Source: Erwinia sp. JUb26
GTDB lineage: Bacteria > Pseudomonadota > Gammaproteobacteria > Enterobacterales > Enterobacteriaceae
Assembly: GCF_003751505.1 (NCBI RefSeq)
Contig: NZ_RJVB01000001.1
Span: forward strand, 746,027 to 810,026
DNA: 64,000 nt
Direction of reading: 5' to 3'
Made by a program: the position numbers and the translations under genes. This document shows positions 1-8,739 of this stretch, piece by piece. The notes under the pieces were generated by a model, which saw only the letters and a program-made list of their open reading frames with translations, ran no database searches and was not told where the DNA came from. Position 1 is the stretch's first letter; the number at the start of each line of letters is the position of its first letter.

Positions 1-634
1 TCACCGTGTCGTAATCGTCAAACTCCGCCAGTTCCGGCTTCAGCAGGCGGCTGGCGCTGGCGTACACTTCCACCGGCTCCTCCCCCAGCAGCCAGCGGGC
101 CATATCGAAGTCGTGGATCACCATATCGCGGAAAATCCCGCCGGAATGGCGCAGGTAGTCCATGGGGGCAAAATCCGGATCCCGGCTGGTAATCACCACC
201 TGATGCAGTTCACCAATTTCCCCGTTGGCAATGGCCTGCTGCAGCTCGCTGGCGCTGGGGTCGAAGCGGCGGTTAAAGGCCACCATGACCGGCGCGTTAA
301 TTTCCTCAAGCTGACGGCAGGCGTCGGCGGCACGCGTTAAATCCAGATCGACCGGTTTTTCGCACAGGACTTTTTTTCCCTGCCGCGCGGCGGCCAGCAT
401 CAAATCAACGTGGGTATCGGTGGGCGTGGCAATAATGACCGCATCGATATCATCGTCATTAATTAATTCCAGCGGATCGGATACGGCTTTTGCACCGTAT
501 AACTCCGCCAGCGCGTTGGCGCTGTTAATAAAAGGATCCGCCACCGCCGCCAGCGATGCCTGCGGGTGATTCGCGATATTTGCGGCGTGGATTTTCCCGA
601 TGCGACCAGCACCGAGCACGGCTATTTTCAACAT
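1..634 (-). CDS. iolG: Inositol 2-dehydrogenase, partial (runs off left edge)
   Basis: The first 211 codons of a Gfo/Idh/MocA oxidoreductase are visible; the C-terminus lies outside the window. The family enzyme oxidises myo-inositol to scyllo-inosose with NAD+, the first step of inositol catabolism. Seen: Rossmann motif GAGRIG at residues 8-13, CEKPVD at 91-96 with the family's catalytic Lys93, NRRFDP at 121-126, and DMVIHDFD at 170-177, which supplies the Asp/His catalytic residues. The ATG follows CAGGAACTGACT, a good ribosome site. It is last of four minus-strand genes, 44 bases after the hydroxyacid dehydrogenase. The link to inositol comes from iolD and iolE nearby; on sequence alone another polyol is possible. 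Confidence 0.85.
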   Translation of the reverse strand, partial: MLKIAVLGAGRIGKIHAANIANHPQASLAAVADPFINSANALAELYGAKAVSDPLELINDDDIDAVIIATPTDTHVDLMLAAARQGKKVLCEKPVDLDLTRAADACRQLEEINAPVMVAFNRRFDPSASELQQAIANGEIGELHQVVITSRDPDFAPMDYLRHSGGIFRDMVIHDFDMARWLLGEEPVEVYASASRLLKPELAEFDDYDTV

Positions 635-678
635 AGTCAGTTCCTGTAGAGGACGGGTAAGTTATTATTCGCCAGCCG

Positions 679-1659
679 TTATATAGCGTGCGCGTTATTT
701 ATCTGTCGGCAATTAACAATTAATTTTTCGTCCAGTTCGCCGGTGAAATAATGAATAATATTATTCACGGCGGAAACCGACATGCGCATCGCCGCCTCTT
801 CGGTCAGCCCTGCGGAGTGCGGGCTGAGGATCAGGCGATAAGAGGCGTGCAGCAGCGCCGAGTCGCGCGGCGGTGGTTCCTGACTGAAAACATCCAGCCC
901 CGCGCCGCCCAGGCGGTCGTTCTTCAGCGCGTCGATCAGCGCCTGTTCATCAACAATCCCGCCGCGTGCCGTGTTGATGACAATCGCCTGCGGCTTAAGC
1001 AGCGCCAGTTCGCGGCGGCCAATCAGCGGCTTACTGTCGCTGAGCGGCAGATGCACGGTCAGCGCATCGGCGATTTTTAGCCCGGCCTCCAGTTCAGTAA
1101 TCCGCTCCACGCCGAGGGCATGGAAGATTTCATCGGCGACGTAAGGATCGTAGGCCACCACGAACATATTGAAGCAGCGCGCCATTCTCGCCACTTCGCG
1201 CCCGATGCGGCCAAAGCCCAGCACGAACAGCGTGCGCCCCGACAGCTCCATCGCCGAGAAGCTGTTGCGGCAGTTCCAGTTACCGCTGCGCAGGTTTTCA
1301 TCGTAAACCCGCACCTGTTTCGCTACCGCCATCAGCAGTGCGAAGGTGTGTTCCGCCACGGACAGCGAGTTCACATCGCCAACGATGGTCAGCGGAATGC
1401 CGCGCTGGTTCAGCGCCGCCACGTCAACCGCGTCATAGCCCACGCCGTGGCGGGACACCACCTTCAGCCGGGGAGCCTGAGCGATCTCGGTGGCGGTCAG
1501 CGGCTGGGTGCGCAGCAGCAGCGCATCGGCATGTTCGATCAACGGCGCATAGCTGGCGGTACTCACCTCTTTCACCAGCTCATAGGTAAAACCCGGGGCG
1601 TTTTGCAGAATCGTCAGCCCGGCCTGATGAATACTTCCGGCAATCAGTACGTGCGGCAT
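679..1659 (-). CDS. D-2-hydroxyacid dehydrogenase family protein
   Basis: 326 residues, normal length for NAD(P)-dependent D-2-hydroxyacid dehydrogenases (phosphoglycerate/glyoxylate dehydrogenase fold). Seen: NAD-binding GFGRIG at 148-153; the catalytic Arg in NTARGGIVDE near 235, Glu in GLDVFSQEPP near 264, and His in SPHSAG near 283. Its start lies one base after the stop of the aldolase gene, so the two are probably translated together. Family knowledge predicts reversible reduction of a 2-keto acid. With an aldolase that releases pyruvate or a 2-keto acid next door, it may reduce a keto-acid product, but the real substrate cannot be read from sequence. Confidence 0.85.
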   Translation of the reverse strand: MPHVLIAGSIHQAGLTILQNAPGFTYELVKEVSTASYAPLIEHADALLLRTQPLTATEIAQAPRLKVVSRHGVGYDAVDVAALNQRGIPLTIVGDVNSLSVAEHTFALLMAVAKQVRVYDENLRSGNWNCRNSFSAMELSGRTLFVLGFGRIGREVARMARCFNMFVVAYDPYVADEIFHALGVERITELEAGLKIADALTVHLPLSDSKPLIGRRELALLKPQAIVINTARGGIVDEQALIDALKNDRLGGAGLDVFSQEPPPRDSALLHASYRLILSPHSAGLTEEAAMRMSVSAVNNIIHYFTGELDEKLIVNCRQINNAHAI

Positions 1660-1660
1660 C

Positions 1661-2473
1661 TTAGTATCCTCCCTGCTGGCCGTTAGCCTGCGGCGCAGCG
1701 CCGGTCAGCTGACGGAAACGCGTGGCGCTGGCCGCCGCCGCACCGCGCAGCAGCTGCACATCGTTAGAAACGGTGACCAGGTCGAAGCCCCACTCCACCG
1801 CCCGTGCGGCGTACTCCGGGCTGCCGTTGTGCAGACCCGCGCGGATCCCGGCGGCGTGCGCCCGATCGAGGATATGGCGGATGGCGTCGATAATCTCCGG
1901 CTCTTCGCGGTCAAAACCGGTACGGTAGCGGCGGCCGGTCAGCGCCAGGGTCAAATCTGCCGGGCCGATGTAAATCCCATCCAGCCCCGGGGTGCGTACG
2001 ATCTCTTCGATTTTTTCCACCGCTTCGGCGGTTTCAATCATCGCAAAACACACCACTTCGCTGTCCGCGTGCTGGCCGTAATCCTGCCCCGCGGCGAAGG
2101 TGACGCGCGTCGGGCCGAAACTGCGGGAGCCGAGCGGCGGGTAGCGTACGCAGGACACCAGCTGCCGGGCTTCCTCGCCGTTGTTGATCATCGGGCAGAT
2201 AATGCCGTACGCCCCGGCGTCCAGCGCCTTCATAATGTCGCCCGGCGACAGCCAGGGCACGCGCACCATCGGGGTCACGCCGCTGGCGCGCATCGCCTGC
2301 AGCATGGTGGTGGCCGTGTCAAAACCCACCAGGCCGTGCTGGATGTCGATGGTCAGCGCGTCGTAGCCCTGCGCCGCCATAATCTCAGCGGTAAACGGGC
2401 TGGCAACCGACAGCCAGCCGTTCAGCACGCTGTGCCCTTCTGCCCATAAACGCTTCACGTTGCTGTTGATCAT
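1661..2473 (-). CDS. HpcH/HpaI-family aldolase
   Basis: 270 residues, in the range of class II pyruvate aldolases such as GarL, HpaI and RhmA. Seen: the IDIQHG segment near residue 44 (the family's D-x-x-H active-site region), AMIETAEAVEKI near 150 carrying the metal-binding Glu, and GIYIGPADLTLALTG near 175 with the second metal ligand Asp. The ATG follows TAAGGAAACCGCA. It sits 10 bases after the aldehyde dehydrogenase stop and one base before the hydroxyacid dehydrogenase start, so it is mid-operon. It probably splits a 2-keto-3-deoxy acid into pyruvate and an aldehyde; the aldehyde could feed the dehydrogenase encoded upstream. Substrate assignment is inference. Confidence 0.88.
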   Translation of the reverse strand: MINSNVKRLWAEGHSVLNGWLSVASPFTAEIMAAQGYDALTIDIQHGLVGFDTATTMLQAMRASGVTPMVRVPWLSPGDIMKALDAGAYGIICPMINNGEEARQLVSCVRYPPLGSRSFGPTRVTFAAGQDYGQHADSEVVCFAMIETAEAVEKIEEIVRTPGLDGIYIGPADLTLALTGRRYRTGFDREEPEIIDAIRHILDRAHAAGIRAGLHNGSPEYAARAVEWGFDLVTVSNDVQLLRGAAAASATRFRQLTGAAPQANGQQGGY

Positions 2474-2483
2474 TGCGGTTTCC

Positions 2484-3917
2484 TTACAGGACCACCTGCG
2501 TCAGTTTGACATTCATATATTCGTAAATACCTTCGGCACCGCCTTCGCTGCCCATGCCGCTGGCCTTAATACCGCCAAACGGCACGTCGGCCGAGGCCAG
2601 CGCAAAGCTGTTGATGCCGACCATGCCCGCCTGCAACTGCTGCGAGACGCGGCGAATTCGCGCTGCATCGCGGGTAAAGGCATAGGCGGAGAGCGCCAGC
2701 TCGCTGCGGTTCACCCGGGCGATAACCTCGGCTTCGTCAGTAAAGGTGGTGATGGCGGCGATCGGGCCGAAGTTCTCCTCGGCCAGCGCCAGCGCATCGT
2801 CCGGCACATCGGCCAGTACGGTGGGCGCAAACCAGAAACCCGGTTTATCGGCAATGCGCTGCCCGCCGGTGATTACGCGAGCGCCTTTCTGCCGCGCATC
2901 CTCGACGATGCCTTCAATCGCCTTCAGCCGCCGCAGGTTAATCAGCGGCCCCATTTCACTGCCTTCATCCAGCCCGTAACCGACCCGAATGGCCGCTGCA
3001 CGACGAGCGAATCCATCGATAAAGGCCTGCGCTACCGACTCATGAACATAGAAGCGATCGGCGGTGACGCACACCTGGCCGCAGTTGGCGAACTTGGTTG
3101 GCACCGCCAGGTCCAGCGCTTTTTCGATATCCGCATCCTCAAAGACGATCATCGGCGCGTTGCCGCCCAGCTCCATGCTCACCCGTTTGAGGGTGGCGGC
3201 CGAATCGCGGATCATCTGCTGACCAATGGCCGTGGAGCCGGTCAGCGTCACTTTGCGTACCACCGGCGATTCAATCAGCGGCTGATAGGTATTCGCCGTT
3301 GGCCCGACCACCATATTGACCACGCCCGCCGGCAGCCCGGCCTTTTGCAGGCAGGTCATGATGACCATGGCCGATCCGGGCACTTCGCTGGAGGGGCGCA
3401 GCACCACGGTGCAGCCCGCCGCCAGCGCCGGAGCCAGCTTGCGGGCAATCAGCACCACCGGGAAGTTCCACGCGGTAAAGGCCGCCACCACGCCGACGGC
3501 CTGATGAGAGACCTCACAGCGCCCGCCCGGCACGCGGCTTTCGACGATGCGACCGTACACGCGGCGCGCCTCTTCGGCGTACCAGGTGAACTGATCGATA
3601 GCCAGCGTCCATTCGCGGCTGGCCTGCGCCAGCGGCTTGCCGCTCTCCAAAGAGATGGTGCGTGCCGCCTGCTCGCGGGCCAGTTCCATTTCCGCTGCAA
3701 CGCGGTGCAGCGTATCGGCGCGCTCCCACGCTGCCCGCGCCTGCCACTGTGCCAGCGCCGCTTCCGCGCTGGCTATCGCTTCCAGCGTATCCTCGCGGGA
3801 GGCAGCAACGATCTCGCCCAGCTGCTCATCGCGGCCCGGATCGGTGACCACGATGGTTTCGCCACTGCTGCCCTGACGCCAGCCGCCGTTAATAAACTGC
3901 CCGTAGTCGTTATACAT
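2484..3917 (-). CDS. NAD(P)-dependent aldehyde dehydrogenase, succinate-semialdehyde dehydrogenase type
   Basis: 477 residues from the chosen ATG, the length of GabD/SSADH-like enzymes. Seen: AFTAWNFPV near 150 (cofactor-binding Asn), GSTAIGQQM (nucleotide loop), the catalytic Glu in ELGGNAP near 250 and the catalytic Cys in NCGQVC near 284. An ATG nine codons further upstream is open, but the start at 3917 has AGGACCAGTT directly before it and gives the usual N-terminus. First gene of the minus-strand operon with the aldolase, hydroxyacid dehydrogenase and iolG. It lacks the look of methylmalonate-semialdehyde dehydrogenase (IolA), so it is not the standard last enzyme of the inositol pathway. 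Confidence 0.88.
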   Translation of the reverse strand: MYNDYGQFINGGWRQGSSGETIVVTDPGRDEQLGEIVAASREDTLEAIASAEAALAQWQARAAWERADTLHRVAAEMELAREQAARTISLESGKPLAQASREWTLAIDQFTWYAEEARRVYGRIVESRVPGGRCEVSHQAVGVVAAFTAWNFPVVLIARKLAPALAAGCTVVLRPSSEVPGSAMVIMTCLQKAGLPAGVVNMVVGPTANTYQPLIESPVVRKVTLTGSTAIGQQMIRDSAATLKRVSMELGGNAPMIVFEDADIEKALDLAVPTKFANCGQVCVTADRFYVHESVAQAFIDGFARRAAAIRVGYGLDEGSEMGPLINLRRLKAIEGIVEDARQKGARVITGGQRIADKPGFWFAPTVLADVPDDALALAEENFGPIAAITTFTDEAEVIARVNRSELALSAYAFTRDAARIRRVSQQLQAGMVGINSFALASADVPFGGIKASGMGSEGGAEGIYEYMNVKLTQVVL

Positions 3918-4028
3918 AACTGGTCCTGTTTTCCTGCCGCTCAACGCGGGAGCGGGATGTTAATTCGGCGGAAGCTAGCTGACCTCTCTCCGCCACCGGT
4001 TATTAACTTAATTGCAAGTAAGAAATAA

Positions 4029-4254
4029 ATGCAATAAAAATTGCATGGCCGGTTTCAGCCTTAAAGCCACCGGTTTTTACATCAGAAGAAACATACCAAC
4101 CGTATGATTTTTAATAATTTAATAGTTAGTAAAACCGTTTTTGAGAGAGAGATTCCAGGGTTTTACGTCGGGAATGAAATGCAGAACTTCTGAAGCAGAT
4201 CACGCTTTTAGAAATTTCAATTGCAATGAAAATTGTAATGCAATTTTAGTTGCG
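4029..4254. promoter_or_regulatory. Candidate operators of the RpiR-type regulator in the divergent promoter region
   Basis: The 370-base gap between the aldehyde dehydrogenase operon and the regulator is AT-rich. It holds a perfect inverted repeat, ATGCAAT-AAAA-ATTGCAT at 4029-4046. Two imperfect copies follow in tandem: TGCAAT-GAAA-ATTGTA at 4222-4237 and TGCAAT-TTTA-GTTGCG at 4239-4254. A related copy precedes iolD. The consensus TGCAAY-N4-RTTGCA is a plausible binding site for the adjacent regulator and would link both divergent transcription units. Seen directly: the repeats. Inferred: the protein that binds them. Confidence 0.6.
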
Positions 4255-4287
4255 ATAGCCTGCAGTCAGAATTAAACGCAAGGACAG

Positions 4288-5232
4288 ATGCCGATGGCCA
4301 GCCGCAAAGAGACAGACAAGAAAGATCTCCCACCGCCGCATAAGAACTATGAGCAGGTGGTGAACGACATTACCGCACGCTATTCGCAGCTGTCGGATCG
4401 TTTCCAGCAGGTGGCGCGATTTATTACGCAAAACCCCAACGCCGTGGCGCTGGAGTCAATCAATGCGATTGCCGCCCGCTGCGCCCTGCACCCTTCCACG
4501 CTGGTGCGCTTTGCCCAGCACTTTGGCTACAGCGGCTTTAAGCAGATGCAGGCGGTGTTTCAGACCCGGCTGGCGACTACCGCCCCAGGTTATAACGAAC
4601 GCATCGTGGCGCTGGAAAACGACCTGCAGAAGAACCAGCAGCAGGGGAATCTCGGGTTTCTGCAGGATCTGGTGGTGCGTGACATCGCCACGCTGCAGGG
4701 CATGCTGGAAAGCGTGACCGCCGCCGATCTTGACTACAGCGCCCAGCTGATGGGCCGCGCCGACACCATTTTTATCGCCGGGCAGCTGCGTTCCGAGCCG
4801 GTGGCCATTTTGCTGCGCTACCTGCTGACGATGCTGAACCGCAAAGTGGTTCTGCTGGATATGTCCGGCGGGCTGGCCCCGCATATGGCGATGAATATGA
4901 CCCCGCGCGACCTGCTGGTTGCCGTCTCCTTCCGCCATTACGCACAGGAAGTGGTTAATATCGCCGAGATCGCCGCCCAGAAAAAAGTGCCGCTGATCGC
5001 CATCACCGACAGCGTCCTGTCGCCGCTGGCAAAAGATGCGCGAGTGCTGTTTACCATCCCGGAAGAGGAATACAGCTTTTCCCGTTCGCTGGCCGCGCCG
5101 GTGTGCCTGGTACAGTGCATCGCGCTGGCGCTGGCCGCCGAACTGCATCCCGAAGAGGAGCAGCCGCGTATTGCCACGCTGACCGAGCGCACGCAGATCC
5201 GCGAAGAGGGGAAGAAAAGCGGTCATAAATAG
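4288..5232 (+). CDS. iolR: MurR/RpiR-family regulator of the inositol cluster
   Basis: 314 residues with the RpiR layout. An N-terminal helix-turn-helix spans about 30-95 (SINAIAARCALHPSTLVRFAQHFGYSGFKQ is split by the two helices). A C-terminal SIS sugar-phosphate-binding domain spans about 140-275, with IFIAGQLRSEP and AITDSVLSPLA as its phosphate-loop segments. ATGs at 4288 and 4294 are both possible; AAGGAC lies before the first. It is divergent from the aldehyde dehydrogenase operon and upstream of iolD, the arrangement typical of enterobacterial inositol regulators, which are de-repressed by a pathway intermediate. The symbol rests on position plus family. Confidence 0.8.
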   Translation: MPMASRKETDKKDLPPPHKNYEQVVNDITARYSQLSDRFQQVARFITQNPNAVALESINAIAARCALHPSTLVRFAQHFGYSGFKQMQAVFQTRLATTAPGYNERIVALENDLQKNQQQGNLGFLQDLVVRDIATLQGMLESVTAADLDYSAQLMGRADTIFIAGQLRSEPVAILLRYLLTMLNRKVVLLDMSGGLAPHMAMNMTPRDLLVAVSFRHYAQEVVNIAEIAAQKKVPLIAITDSVLSPLAKDARVLFTIPEEEYSFSRSLAAPVCLVQCIALALAAELHPEEEQPRIATLTERTQIREEGKKSGHK

Positions 5233-5250
5233 CCGCAGTCCGGTTTAACG

Positions 5251-5268
5251 CTCTCCCTCTGGGGAGAG
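5251..5268 (+). terminator. Short hairpin between iolR and iolD
   Basis: CTCTCCC-TCTG-GGGAGAG forms a perfect 7-bp stem 18 bases after the iolR stop. Only two T residues follow, so it is a weak or partial terminator at best. It could attenuate read-through from iolR into iolD. Confidence 0.4.
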
Positions 5269-5281
5269 TTACGTCCGGATT

Positions 5282-5297
5282 TGCAACTAAAATTGCT
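5282..5297. promoter_or_regulatory. Candidate IolR operator upstream of iolD
   Basis: TGCAAC-TAAA-ATTGCT matches the inverted-repeat pattern seen three times upstream of the regulator gene. It lies 84 bases before the iolD ATG in an AT-rich stretch, as expected for a repressor site over the iolD promoter. Binding is inferred from the shared motif only. Confidence 0.5.
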
Positions 5298-5365
5298 TAT
5301 TTTCATTTTTAGCAAATTTAATTCTATAACCAGCCTGATTACGGGCCCTACAACAGGTAGAAACT

Positions 5366-7210
5366 ATGTCGACCTATCGTTGCACCACTGCACAGGCGGT
5401 GGTCCGTTACCTGAGCAATCAGTTTATCCACGTAGACGGTGAAGACGTGCCGCTTTTCCCCGGCGTGTTCGGCATCTTCGGCCACGGCAACGTCACTTGC
5501 ATCGGTGAAGCGCTGGAAAGCGTGCAGGACGTGCTGCCGACCTGGCGCGGCCAGAATGAGCAGTCAATGGCCTTCGCCGCCGTCGGTTTTGCCAAAGCGC
5601 GCCTGCGCCAGCAGATCATGGTGGTCACCGCCTCTATCGGCCCCGGCACCACTAACCTGCTGACTGCCGCAGGCGTGGCTCACGTCAGCCGTCTGCCGAT
5701 GCTGATGATCTGCGGCGATTCGTTTGCCCGCCGCGTGCCGGATCCGGTCATGCAGCAGGTGGAGCACTTCAGCGACCCCAGCCAGACGGTCAACGACGCC
5801 TTTAAGGCGGTCACCCGCTACTGGGATCGCATCACGTGGCCGGAGCAGATCCTCTCTTCACTGCCGCAGGCGGTGGCAACCATGCTGGATCCGGCGGACT
5901 GCGGTCCGGCCTTTATCGGTCTGTGCCAGGACGTGCAGGAGATGGCCTTTGACTATCCGGAGGCGTTTTTCGCCCGCCGCGTTCACACTATCCCTCGCCC
6001 GCGCCCGGACCAGCAGTTGCTGAAGCAGGCGGCCACGCTGCTGGCTTCCGCCCGGCACCCGCTGATTATCGCCGGGGGCGGCGTGCGCTACTCGCGTGCA
6101 GAGGCCGAGTTGGAAGCGTTCGCTCGCCAGCGCGGTATTCCGGTGGTGGAAACCATCGCCGGGAAAGGCACGCTGACCCACGATCATCCACTGCATATCG
6201 GCCCGGTCGGTATTCTGGGTTCGACCTCCGCCAACGCGCTGGCGGCAAAAGCCGATGTGATTATCGCCATCGGCACCCGACTGATGGACTTTGTCACCGG
6301 CTCCTGGACGGTGTTTTCACCCGAGGCGCGCTTTATTGCCATTAACGCCGCGCGCTTTGATGCCCACAAGCACTTCTCGCTGCCGCTGGTCGCCGATGCC
6401 CGCGAAGGGATCCGCGAACTTAACGCCGCACTCGGCAGCTATGCTGCGGACGCGGACTGGCTGGACAGTGGCAAAACCGCCTTCGCCGCGTGGGATCGGC
6501 TGATCGCCGATCGCCAGCGGCGCACCGTGACCACCGGCGTACCGACCTACGCGCAGGTGGTTGGCGTGGTCAATGAACGCGCCGCTGCCGAAGACTACGC
6601 GATCAGCGCGGCGGGCGGCCTGCCGGGTGAGCTGGTGAAGGGCTGGAAGGTAAAAAATCCCGGCACCTTCGACTGCGAGTTCGGCTTCTCCTGCATGGGC
6701 TATGAAATTTCTGCGGGCTGGGGCGTGGCGATGATGGAACAGGATCGCGACGTGTTTGTGCTGATTGGCGACGGCACCTACATGATGATGAACTCGGACA
6801 TCTATTCCAGCGTGCTTTCCGGCCACAAACTGATCCTGCTGGTGTGCGACAACGGCGGCTACGCGGTGATTAACCGCCTGCAAAACGCCAAGGGCGGCGC
6901 GTCGTTCAACAATCTGCTGAAGGACTGCCGGGTGACCGAGCCGTTCCACGTCGATTTCGTGGCCAACGCGCAGTCGATGGGCGCGCTGGCACGCAAGGTC
7001 GGCAGCCTGGATGAACTGGCCGACGCCGTGGACTGGGCGAAGGGCAACGACCGCACCACGGTGATCTGCATCGATACGCATCCGCACGAATGGACGCCGG
7101 GCGATGCCTGGTGGGACGTGGGCGTGCCGGAAGTCAGCCAGCGCGAGAGCGTGAATCAGGCGCGAGCGGAGCACATTGCAGGCCGTAAAAAACAGCGTAC
7201 AGGTATTTAA
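5366..7210 (+). CDS. iolD: 3D-(3,5/4)-trihydroxycyclohexane-1,2-dione hydrolase
   Basis: 614 residues, close to the family's usual ~620-645. A thiamine-diphosphate enzyme that opens the diketone ring to 5-deoxy-glucuronate in inositol catabolism. Seen: the catalytic Glu in GQNEQSMA near residue 58, a central transhydrogenase-like domain with PLIIAGGGVRYS near 235, and the ThDP/Mg motif GDGTYMMMNS near 470, ending in CDNGGYAVIN. The ATG follows ACAGGTAGAAACT. iolE begins 23 bases downstream, so the two form an operon. A candidate regulator site lies just upstream. Only the left edge could hold iolB and iolC; neither is in the window. Confidence 0.93.
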   Translation: MSTYRCTTAQAVVRYLSNQFIHVDGEDVPLFPGVFGIFGHGNVTCIGEALESVQDVLPTWRGQNEQSMAFAAVGFAKARLRQQIMVVTASIGPGTTNLLTAAGVAHVSRLPMLMICGDSFARRVPDPVMQQVEHFSDPSQTVNDAFKAVTRYWDRITWPEQILSSLPQAVATMLDPADCGPAFIGLCQDVQEMAFDYPEAFFARRVHTIPRPRPDQQLLKQAATLLASARHPLIIAGGGVRYSRAEAELEAFARQRGIPVVETIAGKGTLTHDHPLHIGPVGILGSTSANALAAKADVIIAIGTRLMDFVTGSWTVFSPEARFIAINAARFDAHKHFSLPLVADAREGIRELNAALGSYAADADWLDSGKTAFAAWDRLIADRQRRTVTTGVPTYAQVVGVVNERAAAEDYAISAAGGLPGELVKGWKVKNPGTFDCEFGFSCMGYEISAGWGVAMMEQDRDVFVLIGDGTYMMMNSDIYSSVLSGHKLILLVCDNGGYAVINRLQNAKGGASFNNLLKDCRVTEPFHVDFVANAQSMGALARKVGSLDELADAVDWAKGNDRTTVICIDTHPHEWTPGDAWWDVGVPEVSQRESVNQARAEHIAGRKKQRTGI

Positions 7211-7233
7211 CTTTCAGCCAGAGGAATCAGAAC

Positions 7234-8151
7234 ATGACGTTGCACGCAAAACTGGGTATTGCCCCTATCGCCTGGTCCAACGACGACCTGCCGCAGCTCG
7301 GCGGCGACACGCCGCTTTCCGTCTGCCTGGCCGAAAGCCGGCTGGCGGGTTTTTCCGGCGTAGAAACCGGCGGTAAATTCCCGCGCACCGCCGCTGAACT
7401 GCAGCCGCAGCTGGCGGAGTATCAGCTACAGCTGGTCTCCGGCTGGTACTCCGGCACCCTGCTGGATAACGATCTGGAGAGTGAAATCGCCAAAGCCACG
7501 CCGCAGATGCAGCTGTTTAAGGAGTGCGGTGCGGCCTGCCTGGTGTACGGCGAAACCGCAGGCACCATTCAAAACCAGCAGCAGGTGCCGCTGGGCCAGC
7601 GCCGCAGGCTGACGGAGGAACAGATCCACGAGTACGGCGCGAAGCTTAACCTGTTTGCCAGCTGGTGCCGTGATTTTGGCGTACCGCTGGCCTTCCATCA
7701 TCATATGGGGACGGTGATTGAGGACGAGCGCGATATCGATCTGCTGATGGCGGCTACCGGCCCGCAGGTGGGGCTGCTGTTTGACACCGGGCACCTGGTG
7801 TTTGCCGGGGTCGATCCGCTTAGCGTCCTGAGCAAGCACGGCAAGCGCATCAACCACGTGCATACCAAAGACATCCGTGCGGACGTGCGCGCCGGGCTGG
7901 ACTGGCAGCGCGACTCGTTTCTCGATGCGGTGCTGAAAGGCGTTTACACCGTACCGGGCGACGGCAGCATTGATTTCGATGCGGTGATCTCAAGGCTGGC
8001 CGGCATCGGCTATCAGGGTTGGTTTGTGGTGGAGGCCGAGCAGGATCCGGCGCTGGCCCCGCCGCTGGAATATGCGCGGATTGGCTACGCCAGCCTGACA
8101 TCCTCGCTGACCAAAGCCGGATACGCCATCGATCGTGCCGCGCAGCGCTGA
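7234..8151 (+). CDS. iolE: Myo-inosose-2 dehydratase
   Basis: 305 residues, standard size. TIM-barrel enzyme that dehydrates scyllo-inosose (2-keto-myo-inositol) to the diketone used by IolD. Seen: the N-terminal GIAPIAWSNDDLPQLGGDT typical of IolE, and the metal-ligand segments AFHHHMGT near 150, LLFDTGHLVFAG near 182, NHVHTKDIR near 207 and FVVEAEQDPA near 265. The ATG follows AGAGGAATCAGAAC. Second gene after iolD. With iolG and iolD this gives the first three steps of inositol breakdown inside the window. Confidence 0.93.
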   Translation: MTLHAKLGIAPIAWSNDDLPQLGGDTPLSVCLAESRLAGFSGVETGGKFPRTAAELQPQLAEYQLQLVSGWYSGTLLDNDLESEIAKATPQMQLFKECGAACLVYGETAGTIQNQQQVPLGQRRRLTEEQIHEYGAKLNLFASWCRDFGVPLAFHHHMGTVIEDERDIDLLMAATGPQVGLLFDTGHLVFAGVDPLSVLSKHGKRINHVHTKDIRADVRAGLDWQRDSFLDAVLKGVYTVPGDGSIDFDAVISRLAGIGYQGWFVVEAEQDPALAPPLEYARIGYASLTSSLTKAGYAIDRAAQR

Positions 8152-8261
8152 ACGACAGCAGAGCAATCATGAATCCATCTCCGGCGGCCTGTGCCGCTGA
8201 CTGACGACCCGGCAGCCGGGGATTATCCGGCTGCCGCTTAACCGGGCAGGATGATGCAAAG

Positions 8262-8570
8262 ATGATGAATATCGACAAAATGCAGGATATCACCGACTTC
8301 TATCAGGATTTTTTGCAGGCCATCCGCAGCATCAGAGGCAGCATGCTGCATCGCGATGCGGAGAAAAGGCTGATGCTGCTGCGCTGGCTGGACGCCCGGC
8401 AGAAAAAACGCAGTTGCCGCTCGCACTGCAAAAGCGAAATTCTCAGTATGTATGCGGAAGTGGAAACCCATCCGCCGGAGGTTCTGGAGCGCCGGATCCG
8501 CACGCTGTACGAGAACTGCGCCTGCATTGTGGCCCAGCTGCGCGCGCCCGCCGTTCGTCGCTCTGCCTGA
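8262..8570 (+). CDS. Hypothetical protein, 102 residues
   Basis: Not recognised. The frame encodes a small, probably helical, strongly charged protein with a basic, Cys-containing middle (RSCRSHCKSE near residue 52) and a second pair of cysteines (ENCACIV near 88). Tandem ATGs open the frame after CAGGATGATGCAAAG. It stands alone between iolE and the metallo-hydrolase gene, and the stretch from 8152 holds nothing else obvious. A minus-strand frame of similar length overlaps it; the plus frame has the more protein-like composition. No function is proposed. Confidence 0.5.
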   Translation: MMNIDKMQDITDFYQDFLQAIRSIRGSMLHRDAEKRLMLLRWLDARQKKRSCRSHCKSEILSMYAEVETHPPEVLERRIRTLYENCACIVAQLRAPAVRRSA

Positions 8571-8681
8571 ATTAGTGACAGGGTTTCAGTCGGGTCGATG
8601 CGGCCCGGAACAAAGTTGTCCCAATCCCATCGCTTATTGTCCATCAGGCTACTTATTGCGGTTTTCCCTCCTCTCTATACT

Positions 8682-8739
8682 GGCGCGGTACGGCGGTATT
8701 CCGCTGCCGCTCAGATGGAGAGCCATTGATGAAACTCAC
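8682..8739 (+). repeat. 58-bp direct repeat, copy 1 (5' leader and start of the metallo-hydrolase gene)
   Basis: This stretch carries the leader, ribosome site and first codons of the metallo-hydrolase gene. It recurs at 10513-10570 with 55 of 58 bases identical by eye. Copy 1 is the functional one because an intact gene follows. Confidence 0.85.

Noticed and set aside
2460-4028. 522-codon open frame on the plus strand opposite the aldehyde dehydrogenase gene
   Set aside because: High GC content opens antisense frames; the minus strand carries complete aldehyde dehydrogenase motifs and a good ribosome site, the plus frame has none and an Arg/His/Gln-rich composition.
8303-8644. Minus-strand frame overlapping the small gene at 8262-8570
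   Set aside because: No ribosome site or protein-like features; the plus-strand frame is more plausible, though neither is secure.
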